DNA from: Methylotenera_A sp036675645
GTDB lineage: Bacteria > Pseudomonadota > Gammaproteobacteria > Burkholderiales > Methylophilaceae
Assembly: GCA_036675645.1 (NCBI GenBank)
Contig: JAKFEP010000105.1
Location: 1-39,410, forward strand
DNA length: 39,410 nucleotides
Direction of reading: 5' to 3'
Under the pieces are notes generated by a model, which saw only the letters and a program-made list of their open reading frames with translations, was not told the DNA's origin and did not search any database. Shown here piece after piece: positions 7,767-16,974 of the stretch. The number at the start of each line of letters is the position of its first letter. Within the stretch, counting starts at the first letter, position 1. A program made the translations under genes and the position numbers.

Positions 7767-8111
7767 ATGAAATTGCTTATTGGATGGCTGTTAAACGCAT
7801 TGGCTTTATTGGCAGTAGCGTATTTTATACCGGGTATTCATGTGTCTAGCTTCATGTCTGCGTTAATTGCAGCGGCAGTGATAGGTTTGGCGAACATGTT
7901 GATCAAACCGATTTTATTAATACTGACCTTACCGGTCACCATTCTCACGTTGGGTTTATTTATCTTCGTGATTAACGGCTTGTTGTTTTGGCTGGCCGGA
8001 TATTTTTTACAAGGGTTTGATGTGAAAACAATTACAGCGGGGATTATTGGCGCGATTGTTTACAGTGTGATTTCGTGGATTTTAAGTGCTGTATTTGTAA
8101 ATAAAAAATAG
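7767..8111 (+). CDS. Phage-holin-4/YvlD family membrane protein
   Basis: A 114-aa, very hydrophobic protein with about four membrane segments. GLANMLIKPILLILTLPVTILTLGLF is split over the second and third helices, and this NxxxKPILxxLTLPxTxLTLGLF pattern defines the YvlD/phage holin family 4. Despite the name these chromosomal proteins are not known to be holins and the function is unknown. AAGGAAG upstream gives a good ribosome site for ATG 7767. It lies between ahcY and metF and probably belongs to the riboswitch-controlled transcript. Confidence 0.85.
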   Translation: MKLLIGWLLNALALLAVAYFIPGIHVSSFMSALIAAAVIGLANMLIKPILLILTLPVTILTLGLFIFVINGLLFWLAGYFLQGFDVKTITAGIIGAIVYSVISWILSAVFVNKK

Positions 8112-8148
8112 GTCCATTGATAAAAAGTAACAAAGAATAACGTAAAAA

Positions 8149-9009
8149 ATGAAGAAAAATATACCATTAAGCTTTGAGTTTTTTCCGCCAAAAACGGCAG
8201 AAGGTATCGCCAATTTACGCGAGACACGCACGCAACTTGCAAAATTCGATCCTGAATTTTTTTCGGTTACCTTTGGTGCAGGCGGCTCTACCACTGACCG
8301 TACTAAAGAAACCGTGTTTGAAATTCAGGCAGAGGGTTATCAAGCGGCGCCGCATATTTCTTGTATCTCTTCTAGCAGAGAGGAGATACGAGAGTTACTG
8401 GCGGCATATCAAGCTAAAGGCATTAAGCGCCTTGTCACACTGCGCGGTGATGTGCCGTCTGGCGAAGTGAGTGCAGGGGATTTTAAGTATGCCAATGAGT
8501 TGGTGAGCTTTATCCGTCAAGTGACAGGTGATAGGTTTCACCTGGAAGTGGCAGCTTACCCAGAGTTTCATCCGGAGGCGCTGTCGGCTGCTAAAGACAT
8601 GGCCAACTTTAAACGCAAAGTTGAAGCTGGGGCTGATTCGGCCATTACACAGTACTTTTACAACGCCGATGCGTATTTTAGATTTGTGGATAGCTGTGTA
8701 GCAGATGGCATTAGCGTGCCGATTGTGCCTGGGATTATGCCAATTTATAACTATACGCAACTGGCACGTTTTTCAGGGATATGCGGTGCAGAAATCCCAC
8801 GTTGGTTGCGCTTACGCCTAGAAGCCTACGCAGACGACATGCCTTCATTACGTGCGCTGGGTATAGATGTAGTGAGTGAATTATGCGAAGTTTTATTGGC
8901 AGGGGGCGTACCCAGTTTGCATTTTTACACCCTAAACCAAGCGGGTATTATCAGCACGATTATCAATAATGTTGGTTTGGAAGACGTCACGACTCAGAAA
9001 CGCAATTAA
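8149..9009 (+). CDS. metF: Methylenetetrahydrofolate reductase
   Basis: FAD enzyme that reduces 5,10-methylene-THF to 5-methyl-THF, the methyl donor for methionine synthesis. The N-terminal SFEFFPPKT with its catalytic Glu, the VTFGAGGST loop, LRGD at about residues 99-102 and the ITQYFYNAD segment are diagnostic of a bacterial MetF. Length 286 aa is usual. It follows the YvlD-type gene by 37 bp. Together with ahcY upstream it closes the methionine/SAM cycle, so control by SAH via read-through from the riboswitch promoter is likely. The ribosome site is weak (AAG-rich). Confidence 0.97.
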   Translation: MKKNIPLSFEFFPPKTAEGIANLRETRTQLAKFDPEFFSVTFGAGGSTTDRTKETVFEIQAEGYQAAPHISCISSSREEIRELLAAYQAKGIKRLVTLRGDVPSGEVSAGDFKYANELVSFIRQVTGDRFHLEVAAYPEFHPEALSAAKDMANFKRKVEAGADSAITQYFYNADAYFRFVDSCVADGISVPIVPGIMPIYNYTQLARFSGICGAEIPRWLRLRLEAYADDMPSLRALGIDVVSELCEVLLAGGVPSLHFYTLNQAGIISTIINNVGLEDVTTQKRN

Positions 9010-9045
9010 GGCCAAGGCTAGTTAAACCCCACGCGACAGAAAAAA

Positions 9046-9504
9046 TTAATGAATGGTGAGGCCGCGCGGGTTAAATATAGCGTCCTCTACAAATAAATAA
9101 TCTTTTTCGCGACCTGCATTCCACAGAGCAATCATGGTAATCCAACGCATTTCTTCAATCTGGATATGCTCTTGCTTGAGCGCCATCGCGCGGTCGATAA
9201 TTAAATCGCGCTCAACATCGTTAATCACTTTGGCTTGTTGTAAAAATAAAATAAAGCTGATGCTTTCGGTATTGATTTTTTTAAGCTCAATGTCAGCGAA
9301 CATGCGCGTTGCAGTATCTTGATGTGCATAAATCGCAGTGGGTTGATGCAGCATGGTTTTCATCTCATCAAACCAGTTCACCGCCCCATATATATCTGAT
9401 TGTGCAAATCCTGCTGCGGATAGCTCAATGGTCAATACTTCGCTGTCAGGCTGTGCATGATTTGCAAAGTAATTCTCAAACATGAACACTAAAACTTCAA
9501 ACAT
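9046..9504 (-). CDS. smg: Smg family protein (DUF494)
   Basis: A 152-aa cytosolic protein of the Smg/DUF494 family, recognised from MFEVLVFMFENYF at the N-terminus and the final helical IEEMRWITMIALWNAG segment. It usually neighbours dprA and def/fmt, as here, but its function is not established. AGGGG (9510-9514) is 5 nt before ATG 9504 and overlaps the alternative GTG at 9510, so the ATG is preferred. It follows dprA and converges on metF. Confidence 0.88.
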   Translation of the reverse strand: MFEVLVFMFENYFANHAQPDSEVLTIELSAAGFAQSDIYGAVNWFDEMKTMLHQPTAIYAHQDTATRMFADIELKKINTESISFILFLQQAKVINDVERDLIIDRAMALKQEHIQIEEMRWITMIALWNAGREKDYLFVEDAIFNPRGLTIH

Positions 9505-9565
9505 AGTCACCCCTATAATTTTAAGATGGAATCTATTTTTATTATTAGTATTCTCGCGCTGAAAT

Positions 9566-10711
9566 TTAAATCAGGCGCTGATATTGGTTGCCTGCAACAG
9601 TCGTCACTTTACCTTCCAATTCCAACATCATAAGCATGGCTGAAAGTGTTTCAGTCGTCAATGCTGTGCGATCTTGCAATGCATCAAAATTAATTGCGTC
9701 AAAACCCATCGAAGCTAGCACTGTATTATGTTCTGGGTTGGATTCCGTGTTTTCAGCTAAGCCGAGGATTAGTCCGACTGGGCTATTCGGCGGTAATCGA
9801 TTTTTTAGCTCGCTCCAATTAATTTCTTCTAGAATATCTTGTGTATTTTCTACCAGCTTCGCGCCCTGCTTGATAAGTTGATGACAACCCTTTGCCACAG
9901 GCGAGTGTATCGAACCTGGAATCGCGAATACTTCACGCCCTTGCTCAGTAGCTAAACGCGCAGTGATGAGTGAGCCGCTATCAACGTTGGCTTCTATTAC
10001 CACGCAACCTAGACTTAAACCACTGATGATACGGTTCCGTCGTGGAAAATTTTGTGCTTTCGACGGCGTTCCGAGTGAAAACTCGGAAATAATGAGCCCA
10101 TGTTCAGCAATTTTATGTGCCAAGTCGCGATGCCGCGCAGGATAGACGATATCCAAACCTGTACCGACTACTGCTATTGTGGCGCCATTGGCTTTAAGAG
10201 CACCTCGATGAGCTGCGCCATCTATGCCCAAGGCCATGCCACTCACTACGCATAAGCCATGATTGCACAAGCTTGTGGCAAACTCTTCCGCATTTTTCTC
10301 GCCTTGAGGGGTCGCGCTACGGCTGCCCACCATCGCGATACTGGGATGATTTAGCCAATGCAAATTGCCAATGGCATATAGCACGACAGGTGGATTGCTA
10401 ATTTGTAAAAGTTGTTGTGGATAAGCGCTATCGGCTAGCGTGACAATATGCGTATTGTCTTTTTGCAGCCAATCTAAAGTTGGCGCAATCGCGTCAACAT
10501 CTACTCCATGGCTGATTTTTCGTGCAACTTCGTCACTGACTACTTCGCGTAACTGGCTGATATTGGCGCTGTATATAGCCGCGGGTGAGCCAAATTTGGC
10601 GAGTAACTGGCAGAAAGCCGCATTACCTAGGCCCAGTGTTAGATTTAGTGCAAGCCATTGTGCAACATCGTTACTTTCAATGTCGGCAATTGGCATCGCA
10701 CTTATCTGCAT
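9566..10711 (-). CDS. dprA: DNA processing protein DprA
   Basis: Cytosolic single-strand DNA-binding protein that protects incoming DNA and loads RecA in natural transformation. The Rossmann-like core spans about residues 90-290 with MVGSRSATPQG (128-137), SGMALGIDGAAH (157-168), GTGLDIVYPARH (183-194) and NFPRRNRIISGLS (221-233). A C-terminal winged-helix (DprA_WH) follows at about 320-381. Length 381 aa is normal. ATG 10711 directly follows the stop of the LysM gene, so the two are translationally linked. Confidence 0.95.
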   Translation of the reverse strand: MQISAMPIADIESNDVAQWLALNLTLGLGNAAFCQLLAKFGSPAAIYSANISQLREVVSDEVARKISHGVDVDAIAPTLDWLQKDNTHIVTLADSAYPQQLLQISNPPVVLYAIGNLHWLNHPSIAMVGSRSATPQGEKNAEEFATSLCNHGLCVVSGMALGIDGAAHRGALKANGATIAVVGTGLDIVYPARHRDLAHKIAEHGLIISEFSLGTPSKAQNFPRRNRIISGLSLGCVVIEANVDSGSLITARLATEQGREVFAIPGSIHSPVAKGCHQLIKQGAKLVENTQDILEEINWSELKNRLPPNSPVGLILGLAENTESNPEHNTVLASMGFDAINFDALQDRTALTTETLSAMLMMLELEGKVTTVAGNQYQRLI

Positions 10712-11842
10712 CTATGGCGTTTGTACCGCGTCTAAAGTGTGGACGGAGTCTGATGCATTCATGATCAAACCGTATGATACTTTATCAAAAGTTCTAAATA
10801 TCATTAATAAGCCTATGCGCTCATCGGGTAGCTTTACCTGTCCAGGCTGCAGCGCTAGCTTTGTTTGTTTCACATCCCTGCCATTTTCTGCTGTAGTGGC
10901 TTCAGAATTAAGTTCTTCCGGCGTTGCTTTATTTGATTTTGAGTCTTTATATTCTGGATCTACAATCACTTTGCCGTAGCGTTTAATTGCTAGTACATGA
11001 CCTTCTTCCAAGCCATCATCCTTGCCGCGATTGATGGAAACCACTGTATTTGGGCCACCTTCAGCTACGCCACCATAAATACGCATAATGCGACCATTGA
11101 TTTCTGCATCAGGCGCACGCGGCACAAAGCTACTTTTAAATTCATCCTGCGATACGATTAGACGATCTTTGGTAAAAATCTCTTCCTTGGCACGTACGAT
11201 GTCACCAGTAGCAGGCGCACCATAACGTGCGATGTCGACATCACCTAAATAAATCGCTTCCGTGCCCAGCACTTCGCGCGTATCTGGATCGATGAGTTGC
11301 TCACCCGGGCGGTAAACGTTCCAATATGTACCGGCACCCTCTTTAATATCATTGATGTAGACGCGGGTGCCAGGACTTAACACTACACGATTGTCAGGCC
11401 CCGAAATGATGCGTGGTGAATCGTCTAACTGGTTGTTTTCAATGAGTAATGGTTGACTTAGAAATGGCGTAATGACACTAGGTGAAATGGTTTGAATAGC
11501 CTCTTCTGCCAGTGGCTCTTCGATGATGCCAGGCTCTAGCACCACGGTTTCGCGCACCAGTTTCAATTGTGGGCTACCGCTGCTGGTATCCAATACCACC
11601 ACGTCGCCCGGGTAAATAAGATGCGGATTCTTGATTTGGCTGCGGTTCATGCGCCACACTTTTGGCCACAGCCAAGGGTCTTTTAAAAACTTGCCAGATA
11701 TGCCCCACAGGGTGTCACCTTTTACCACTACATGGCGTTCCGGCGCATTTTTTTGCAGTTGTACTGCATCGCCATTTGTACCTGCATTTATGTTGAAGCT
11801 TAAGCAGCTAATCACAAGCAGCGTTATAATACGTTTATTCAT
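10712..11842 (-). CDS. LysM domain exported protein
   Basis: A 376-aa protein with a signal peptide (MNKRIITLLVISCLSFNINA) and an early LysM domain at about residues 36-85 (HVVVKGDTLWGISGKFL ... NPHLIYPGDVVVLD), expected to bind peptidoglycan in the periplasm. The remainder has repeated beta-rich stretches with no catalytic motif that I recognise. A reading 26 codons longer, from 11920, is open, but GAGG (11850-11853) 7 nt before ATG 11842 and the signal peptide right after it fix the start. LysM-dprA-smg next to def-fmt is a common betaproteobacterial order. It is divergent from def. Confidence 0.88.
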   Translation of the reverse strand: MNKRIITLLVISCLSFNINAGTNGDAVQLQKNAPERHVVVKGDTLWGISGKFLKDPWLWPKVWRMNRSQIKNPHLIYPGDVVVLDTSSGSPQLKLVRETVVLEPGIIEEPLAEEAIQTISPSVITPFLSQPLLIENNQLDDSPRIISGPDNRVVLSPGTRVYINDIKEGAGTYWNVYRPGEQLIDPDTREVLGTEAIYLGDVDIARYGAPATGDIVRAKEEIFTKDRLIVSQDEFKSSFVPRAPDAEINGRIMRIYGGVAEGGPNTVVSINRGKDDGLEEGHVLAIKRYGKVIVDPEYKDSKSNKATPEELNSEATTAENGRDVKQTKLALQPGQVKLPDERIGLLMIFRTFDKVSYGLIMNASDSVHTLDAVQTP

Positions 11843-12001
11843 TGCATGACCTCGGTGAAAAGGGCGGTAAAAGTAATGTAAGTATCCGCGAAATTGCATT
11901 AAATTTATCATGTAATCCATTCAACAATCAAGCTTTTTTACTAAAACTGCACTTTTGTGATTAAGGATTGTTGATATAAGACAACACTTTACTATTTTGA
12001 T

Positions 12002-12517
12002 ATGGCGAAACTAACAATACTGAATTATCCAGACCCACGCTTGCACACGGTGGCTAAACCTGTAAAAGACGTCAATGACGATATCCGCAAGCTGATTAAA
12101 GATATGGCTGAAACGATGTATGCCGCGCCCGGTATAGGGTTGGCGGCTACCCAAGTGAATCAGCATATTCAACTCATCTTGGTCGATACCAGTAAAGAAC
12201 AGAATAATTTACAGGTATTTATTAATCCAAAAATTGTGGCAAAAACTGGCCTGCAGGAATATGAAGAAGGTTGCTTATCGGTGCCTGGTATTTATGAAAC
12301 TGTCACCCGTGCTGAAAAAATTACCGTAGAAGCGCTGGATGCCAATGGCAAAAAATTTAAGTTAAATGCCGATGGCTTGCTGGCGGTATGCATACAGCAC
12401 GAGATGGATCACTTACTGGGTAAAGTTTTCGTAGAGTATTTATCGCCACTCAAGCGCAACCGCATCAAAGCCAAAATGCTAAAACATGCGCGCGAGATCG
12501 AGCGGAATAATTACTAA
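12002..12517 (+). CDS. def: Peptide deformylase
   Basis: Metalloenzyme that removes the N-formyl group from nascent proteins. All three motifs are intact: GIGLAATQV (44-52), EEGCLSVPG with metal ligand C91, and the HEMDH motif with H133, E134 and H137. Length 171 aa is normal for type 1 deformylase. It is followed by fmt after 18 bp, an operon pairing of the enzymes that add and remove formyl groups. The upstream 159-bp gap is shared with the divergent LysM gene. Confidence 0.97.
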   Translation: MAKLTILNYPDPRLHTVAKPVKDVNDDIRKLIKDMAETMYAAPGIGLAATQVNQHIQLILVDTSKEQNNLQVFINPKIVAKTGLQEYEEGCLSVPGIYETVTRAEKITVEALDANGKKFKLNADGLLAVCIQHEMDHLLGKVFVEYLSPLKRNRIKAKMLKHAREIERNNY

Positions 12518-12535
12518 AAACCTTAAATAAAAGCT

Positions 12536-13537
12536 ATGAAAATAATTTTCGCTGGAACGCCCGAGTTTGCAGTGCCTGCGCTTAAGGCTTTAATTGAGTC
12601 GGGCTTCAAAATTGGCTTGGTACTTACGCAGCCGGATCGCCCGGCAGGGCGTGGGATGAAGTTAACCGCCAGCCCAGTCAAACAACTCGCAGCGCAACAC
12701 AACTTGTATATTTACCAGCCAGAAAGTTTAAAACCTGTCGAAGTGCAAGCGCAGATTGCTGCCGTTAATGCCGACGTAATGATTGTTGCCGCCTATGGGT
12801 TAATTATCCCGACGACTGTATTAAACATGTTTAGCCCTCAAAATAAAAAGCTGGGTTGTTACAATATCCATGCTAGTCTGTTACCACGCTGGCGTGGCGC
12901 AGCGCCAATTCATCGTGCGCTATTGGCGGGAGATGATGAAACAGGTGTGACCATAATGGAAGTGGTGCCTGCATTGGATGCTGGCAATATGATTAGCAAA
13001 GGTGTGGTAAAAATTACCGATGCCGACACGACACAAACCCTACACGATAAGCTTAGCCAACAAGGTGCAGAGTTAATGCTGCAAGCGATGCAGGATTTAA
13101 GCAGCAAGGGAGTGCTAGCAAGTGAACCTCAGGATGAACGTTTGGTCACTTATGCACATAAGCTTGAAAAGTCCGAAACAGCGATTGATTGGCATAAAAG
13201 TGCAATTGAGATTTCACATCAGATACGTGCATTCAACCCTTTCCCTGTGGCTACGGCGCAATTTCGCGGCGAGACTTGTCGTATCTGGTTTGCAAACGCA
13301 CTCAATACAAAAACGAGTGCAAAAGGTGGGGAAATTATTGCTGTACCAGATGGCTTGCAAGGCGCTGCTTTACAAAGCAGTATCTACGTGGCCTGTGGCC
13401 GAGATGATTCCGAAAAAAGTGTTTTGAGTCGAGAGGTGATAGAAATAGCCGAGCTGCAAATGCCAGGCGGCAAACGCCAAACGGCACAACAGTTCATACA
13501 CGGCCAGCATGTAAAAGTGGGCGAGTTTTTTAGTTAA
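12536..13537 (+). CDS. fmt: Methionyl-tRNA formyltransferase
   Basis: Transfers a formyl group from 10-formyl-THF to initiator Met-tRNA. The catalytic N110 and H112 lie in the NIHASLLPRWRGAAPI motif, with D148 in ALDAGN. The N-terminal formyltransferase domain covers about residues 1-190, and the C-terminal OB-fold ends with MPGGKRQTAQQFIHG. Length 333 aa is slightly above E. coli. It is co-directional with def (18 bp). Confidence 0.97.
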   Translation: MKIIFAGTPEFAVPALKALIESGFKIGLVLTQPDRPAGRGMKLTASPVKQLAAQHNLYIYQPESLKPVEVQAQIAAVNADVMIVAAYGLIIPTTVLNMFSPQNKKLGCYNIHASLLPRWRGAAPIHRALLAGDDETGVTIMEVVPALDAGNMISKGVVKITDADTTQTLHDKLSQQGAELMLQAMQDLSSKGVLASEPQDERLVTYAHKLEKSETAIDWHKSAIEISHQIRAFNPFPVATAQFRGETCRIWFANALNTKTSAKGGEIIAVPDGLQGAALQSSIYVACGRDDSEKSVLSREVIEIAELQMPGGKRQTAQQFIHGQHVKVGEFFS

Positions 13538-13620
13538 TTTTTTGACTGAAAGCTTGTAATTCCACTGCCTTGCTCGCATATTAAGTTTAGTGATTATCAG
13601 CAATATTGAAGGAGAATAAT

Positions 13621-14481
13621 ATGTTGGGCAACTGGGTTAAAACCTTTGTATTAATGGCAGGCATCACCGCCTTATTTGGTGCGGTAGGTGCTGCATTGGG
13701 TGGTGGTACAGGCATGCTAATGGCGCTTTGCTTGGCGGGCGCGATGAATGTCTATGCCTACTGGTTCTCGGACAAAGCCGTGCTTAAAATGTATGGCGCA
13801 GTGCAAGTCAATCCCGAAAACAATTATGGCGATGGCCAGTTTTGTCACTACTACACCATGGTAAAAGAGTTGGCCGAAAACGCTGGCCTACCGATGCCAA
13901 AAGTGTATGTGATTAACGAAAACCAGCCCAATGCGTTTGCCACCGGCCGTAACCCTGAGAATGCCGCAGTGGCTGCCACCGTGGGCATTATGCAGATTTT
14001 AAGTGATCGCGAATTACGTGGTGTCATGGCGCACGAACTAGCGCATGTAAAACACAGGGATACTTTAATCTCCACCATTTCTGCCACCATGGCGGGTGCC
14101 ATCTCATCTATCGCGCAATTTGGCATGTTTTTTGGTGGTAGAGAACGCGGCGTGCACCCGGCGGTTGCCATATTGATTATGCTATTGGCACCAATAGCGG
14201 CTATGTTGATACAAATGGCCATTTCACGCGCACGTGAGTTTGAGGCAGATAAAGCCGGCGCAGAGATTAGCCGTGACCCGAAAGCTTTGGCGAGCGCGTT
14301 AGAGAAGATTCATAATTATGCGCACAAAATTCCTAACGAGACTGCAGAACAGCATCCAGAAACTGGACAGATGATGATTATCAATCCCTTGTCAGGTGGT
14401 GGGTTGAGGGGCTTGTTTAGTACACACCCACAGACAGAGGAGCGGGTGTCGAGATTGATGGCGATGGCGAGTTTATTTTAA
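13621..14481 (+). CDS. htpX: Membrane zinc metalloprotease HtpX
   Basis: Inner-membrane M48B protease for quality control of membrane proteins. It has two N-terminal membrane helices (about residues 7-45), then the HELAH zinc motif (H138, E139, H142), and two further hydrophobic segments at about 150-200. EFEADKAGAEIS supplies the third zinc ligand. Length 286 aa is typical. ATG 13621 is set by GAAGGAG (13608-13614); an in-frame TTG at 13606 overlaps that site and is unlikely. It lies between fmt and the DUF1801 gene. Confidence 0.96.
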   Translation: MLGNWVKTFVLMAGITALFGAVGAALGGGTGMLMALCLAGAMNVYAYWFSDKAVLKMYGAVQVNPENNYGDGQFCHYYTMVKELAENAGLPMPKVYVINENQPNAFATGRNPENAAVAATVGIMQILSDRELRGVMAHELAHVKHRDTLISTISATMAGAISSIAQFGMFFGGRERGVHPAVAILIMLLAPIAAMLIQMAISRAREFEADKAGAEISRDPKALASALEKIHNYAHKIPNETAEQHPETGQMMIINPLSGGGLRGLFSTHPQTEERVSRLMAMASLF

Positions 14482-14521
14482 AAAATTTGGTAGTAAATAC
14501 TTTCTGCGTTAAGAATTTGTT

Positions 14522-14878
14522 ATGAATAAACGCCTTAAGTTTTTAACTATGGATGACTATTTTGCTTCTATTGCGCCCGAAACTAGATCTATATTGGAAG
14601 AGATAAGAAAAGTCATCAAAACTGCAGTACCAGAGGCAACGAAAACGATTAGCTATCAGTTGCCCGCTTTTAAGCATAACAAAGTTTTTATTTACTTCGC
14701 TGCTTTCAAAAAACACATAGGAATCTATCCTCCAGTCAAAGACGATAGTGCTCTTATAAAAATGCTAGCTCCTTATGCCAATGAAAAAGGAAATCTAAAA
14801 TTCCCCTTGAATCAGCCAATTCCCTATGAGCTTATTAGACGTGTTGCAATAGCACTGTCTCAGCAGTATAAAAAATAA
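14522..14878 (+). CDS. DUF1801 domain protein
   Basis: A 118-aa protein of the DUF1801/YdhG-like family. Diagnostic stretches are MDDYFASIAPETRSILEEIR, ATKTISYQLPAFKHN and FAAFKKHIGIYPP. These single-domain proteins are compared with a putative iron chaperone (YdhG), but the function is not known. It sits between htpX and rsmB, which are usually adjacent in betaproteobacteria, and its sequence is AT-richer than its neighbours, so recent insertion is possible. Confidence 0.85.
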   Translation: MNKRLKFLTMDDYFASIAPETRSILEEIRKVIKTAVPEATKTISYQLPAFKHNKVFIYFAAFKKHIGIYPPVKDDSALIKMLAPYANEKGNLKFPLNQPIPYELIRRVAIALSQQYKK

Positions 14879-14986
14879 AGTCACAAGTACTAAATCGAAA
14901 TATCAGTGTGTTTATAGCTATTTATATAAGCCCCAATCAGTAGCTTATCAAGTAAAATTCATGCAACTTGAATTTGAAAGTGTTCT

Positions 14987-16345
14987 TTGTATATATCTCA
15001 ACAAATCGCCGCTAATGCTGTTGCTGATGTGCTTGCTGGCCGCAATCTCACATTGGCTTTGCCTGATGCGCTGAAACGTTTTTCTGCAGCAACCCCACAA
15101 CAAAAAGGCGCAGCGGCCGATTTAAGTTATGGCACCTTAAGATTTTATGGTGAAGTAAATGCCTATTTAGAGAAGTTGCTCGAAAAACCGCTGAGTAATG
15201 AACATGTAACGGCACTGTTACTGGTGGCGATTTACCAGTTGTTGCATGATAAAGCCGATGATTTTACCGTGGTGAACCAGGCGGTGACCGCCGCCAGTTA
15301 TGCCAAACCACGCTGGGCCAAAGGTCTGGTCAACGGCGTACTGCGTAATTTTTTACGTCAAAAAACGGATATCGAGAAGCAACTAAAAACCAATGAAGTC
15401 GCGCAGTACTCTTACCCACAATGGTGGATTAATAAGCTTAAAACACAATATCCAGAGCTTGAAAATAATCAAAACAGCGCCCCAGATGGCATACCATCAA
15501 GTCAATATCCATGCGGGTTTCATAGCATATTAAAAACAGGTAATTTGCACCCACCGCTGATTTTGCGCGTGAATGTTCGACAAACCAGCACCGAGGCCTA
15601 TTTGCAATTATTAGCCCGCCAAGATATCGAGGCTACCCATTTAGGGGCAGATGCGGTGATGTTGGAAAAACCCATCCCAGTTGAGCAAATTCCTGGATTT
15701 GTAGAGGGCGTGGTTTCAGTGCAGGATTATGGCGCACAGATGGCGGCGCACTTACTTAGTCCTGAGAAGGGTAGTCGCATATTGGACGCTTGCGCCGCAC
15801 CAGGCGGTAAAACCGGTCATTTGTTAGAGCTGTTTGATGTGGAGTTAACCGCTTTGGATAATGACGCAGCGCGCCTGGAGCGCGTGCAAAGCAATTTATC
15901 ACGCTTAAAATTAAATGCAGAATTAGTGCTGGGAGATGCGGCCAGCTTTAAGGCAGATAAACCATTCGATTATATTTTGGCCGATGTGCCGTGCAGCGCT
16001 TCTGGCATTGTGCGCAGACATGTGGACATTAAATGGTTGCGTCGCGAAACAGATATTGCGTCATTTACGCAACAACAATCGGCAATTTTGCAACAATTGT
16101 GGCAATGTTTGGCAAAAAAAGGTAAATTACTCTATGTTACTTGTTCGATTTTTAATGAAGAAAATCAACAGCAAATAGACCATTTTTTGCAAAAAAATGC
16201 AGATGCAAGCCAGTTACCACTTTTATTGACCAAGGACGTTGATAACAACATTGATACAAAATATGTTCAAGATGCTAAAAGTGTTCAACTTATTCCCAAT
16301 GCCCAGCATGATGGCTTGTTTTACGCGCTGCTGCAAAAGCATTAG
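14987..16345 (+). CDS. rsmB: 16S rRNA (cytosine-967-C5)-methyltransferase RsmB
   Basis: SAM-dependent enzyme that methylates C967 of 16S rRNA. An N-terminal NusB-like domain (about 1-140) is followed by the methyltransferase domain, with the SAM loop DACAAPGGKTGH (267-278), C336 in ADVPCSASG and catalytic C386 in YVTCSIFN. The start is a TTG at 14987: an in-frame TGA at 14975-14977 rules out anything upstream and homology begins at once (QQIAANAVADVLAGRNLT). GAAAG (14976-14980) is a weak ribosome site. About 20 extra residues (about 158-178) separate YPE from HSIL compared with E. coli RsmB. Confidence 0.95.
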   Translation: MYISQQIAANAVADVLAGRNLTLALPDALKRFSAATPQQKGAAADLSYGTLRFYGEVNAYLEKLLEKPLSNEHVTALLLVAIYQLLHDKADDFTVVNQAVTAASYAKPRWAKGLVNGVLRNFLRQKTDIEKQLKTNEVAQYSYPQWWINKLKTQYPELENNQNSAPDGIPSSQYPCGFHSILKTGNLHPPLILRVNVRQTSTEAYLQLLARQDIEATHLGADAVMLEKPIPVEQIPGFVEGVVSVQDYGAQMAAHLLSPEKGSRILDACAAPGGKTGHLLELFDVELTALDNDAARLERVQSNLSRLKLNAELVLGDAASFKADKPFDYILADVPCSASGIVRRHVDIKWLRRETDIASFTQQQSAILQQLWQCLAKKGKLLYVTCSIFNEENQQQIDHFLQKNADASQLPLLLTKDVDNNIDTKYVQDAKSVQLIPNAQHDGLFYALLQKH

Positions 16346-16949
16346 CCTACTGTTATTCTTGCCGTTATTGTTAACCGTAACTTTGTATACGTTTACAGGG
16401 TTTGCGTTTGTTCAGCTAGCATTTGCAGGCGGTGCCATTCAAATTAATACAGCCGAGCTACGCCCGGCAGATGATTTTTACAGCCTGGCTACCGATGTGG
16501 ATGTCCGCTTGGATAAAGACATTGAAGAGGCTGTGAATAAAGGTGTGCCACTTAATTTTATCGTGGAGTTTCAAATTGTTATCCCATTTGAGTATTGGTT
16601 TGATGACGAAGTGGTAACCGCCACACAAAATATCACACTGAGATACCACGCGCTGACGCGTCAATATCTGGTGAATCGTAACAAATATCAACAGGGTTTT
16701 GAAACTTTAAGTGAGGCGTTGAATGATTTGGCGACCTTTAATGAATGGAAAGTTGTGGAAAAATCGTTACTCGAAAAAGATGAGCCATATCAGGCTGCTT
16801 TACTGATCCGCCTAGATCAAAGCAAATTGCCGAAAGCGATCCAGGTAGATGCCATAGGATCAGAAAAGTGGAATTTAAGCTCTGAGAAATTTGAGTGGAC
16901 TTTAAAAGAGTTGCATAGCAAAGAAAATAATAAAGAATTTAAGCAATGA
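16311..16949 (+). CDS. DUF4390 domain exported protein
   Basis: A protein of about 212 aa with an N-terminal hydrophobic segment followed by a DUF4390 domain (IQINTAELRPADDFYSLATD, then DVRLDKDIEEAVNKGVPLNF and an EYWFDDEV segment). This gene normally links rsmB to ntrY in betaproteobacteria and its function is unknown. The N-terminus is uncertain: ATG codons at 16308 and 16311 overlap the end of rsmB by 35-38 nt, and no good ribosome site is visible, which suggests translational coupling. ATG 16239 is open too but would include an unlikely 24-residue leader. Confidence 0.82.
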   Translation: MACFTRCCKSISLLLFLPLLLTVTLYTFTGFAFVQLAFAGGAIQINTAELRPADDFYSLATDVDVRLDKDIEEAVNKGVPLNFIVEFQIVIPFEYWFDDEVVTATQNITLRYHALTRQYLVNRNKYQQGFETLSEALNDLATFNEWKVVEKSLLEKDEPYQAALLIRLDQSKLPKAIQVDAIGSEKWNLSSEKFEWTLKELHSKENNKEFKQ

Positions 16950-16974
16950 TGGCTATAAATATGTTGGTGGTTAA

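Noticed and set aside
7767..8111. Holin of a prophage
   Set aside because: The family name suggests a phage origin, but the gene lies between ahcY and metF without other phage genes and belongs to the chromosomal YvlD type.
9022..9075. Imperfect hairpin (TTAA, CCC, CGCG against CGCG, GGG, TTAA) between metF and smg
   Set aside because: The right arm is inside the smg coding sequence, the stem has bulges and there is no T-run at the correct side, so I do not call it a terminator.
10440..10979. Plus-strand open frame of 179 codons opposite dprA and the LysM gene
   Set aside because: It lies wholly antisense to two genes with clear family motifs and shows no recognisable domain; it is a by-product of their codon use.
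11843..11920. Longer reading of the LysM gene from 11920
   Set aside because: It would put 26 residues ahead of a well formed signal peptide; GAGG before ATG 11842 supports the shorter form.
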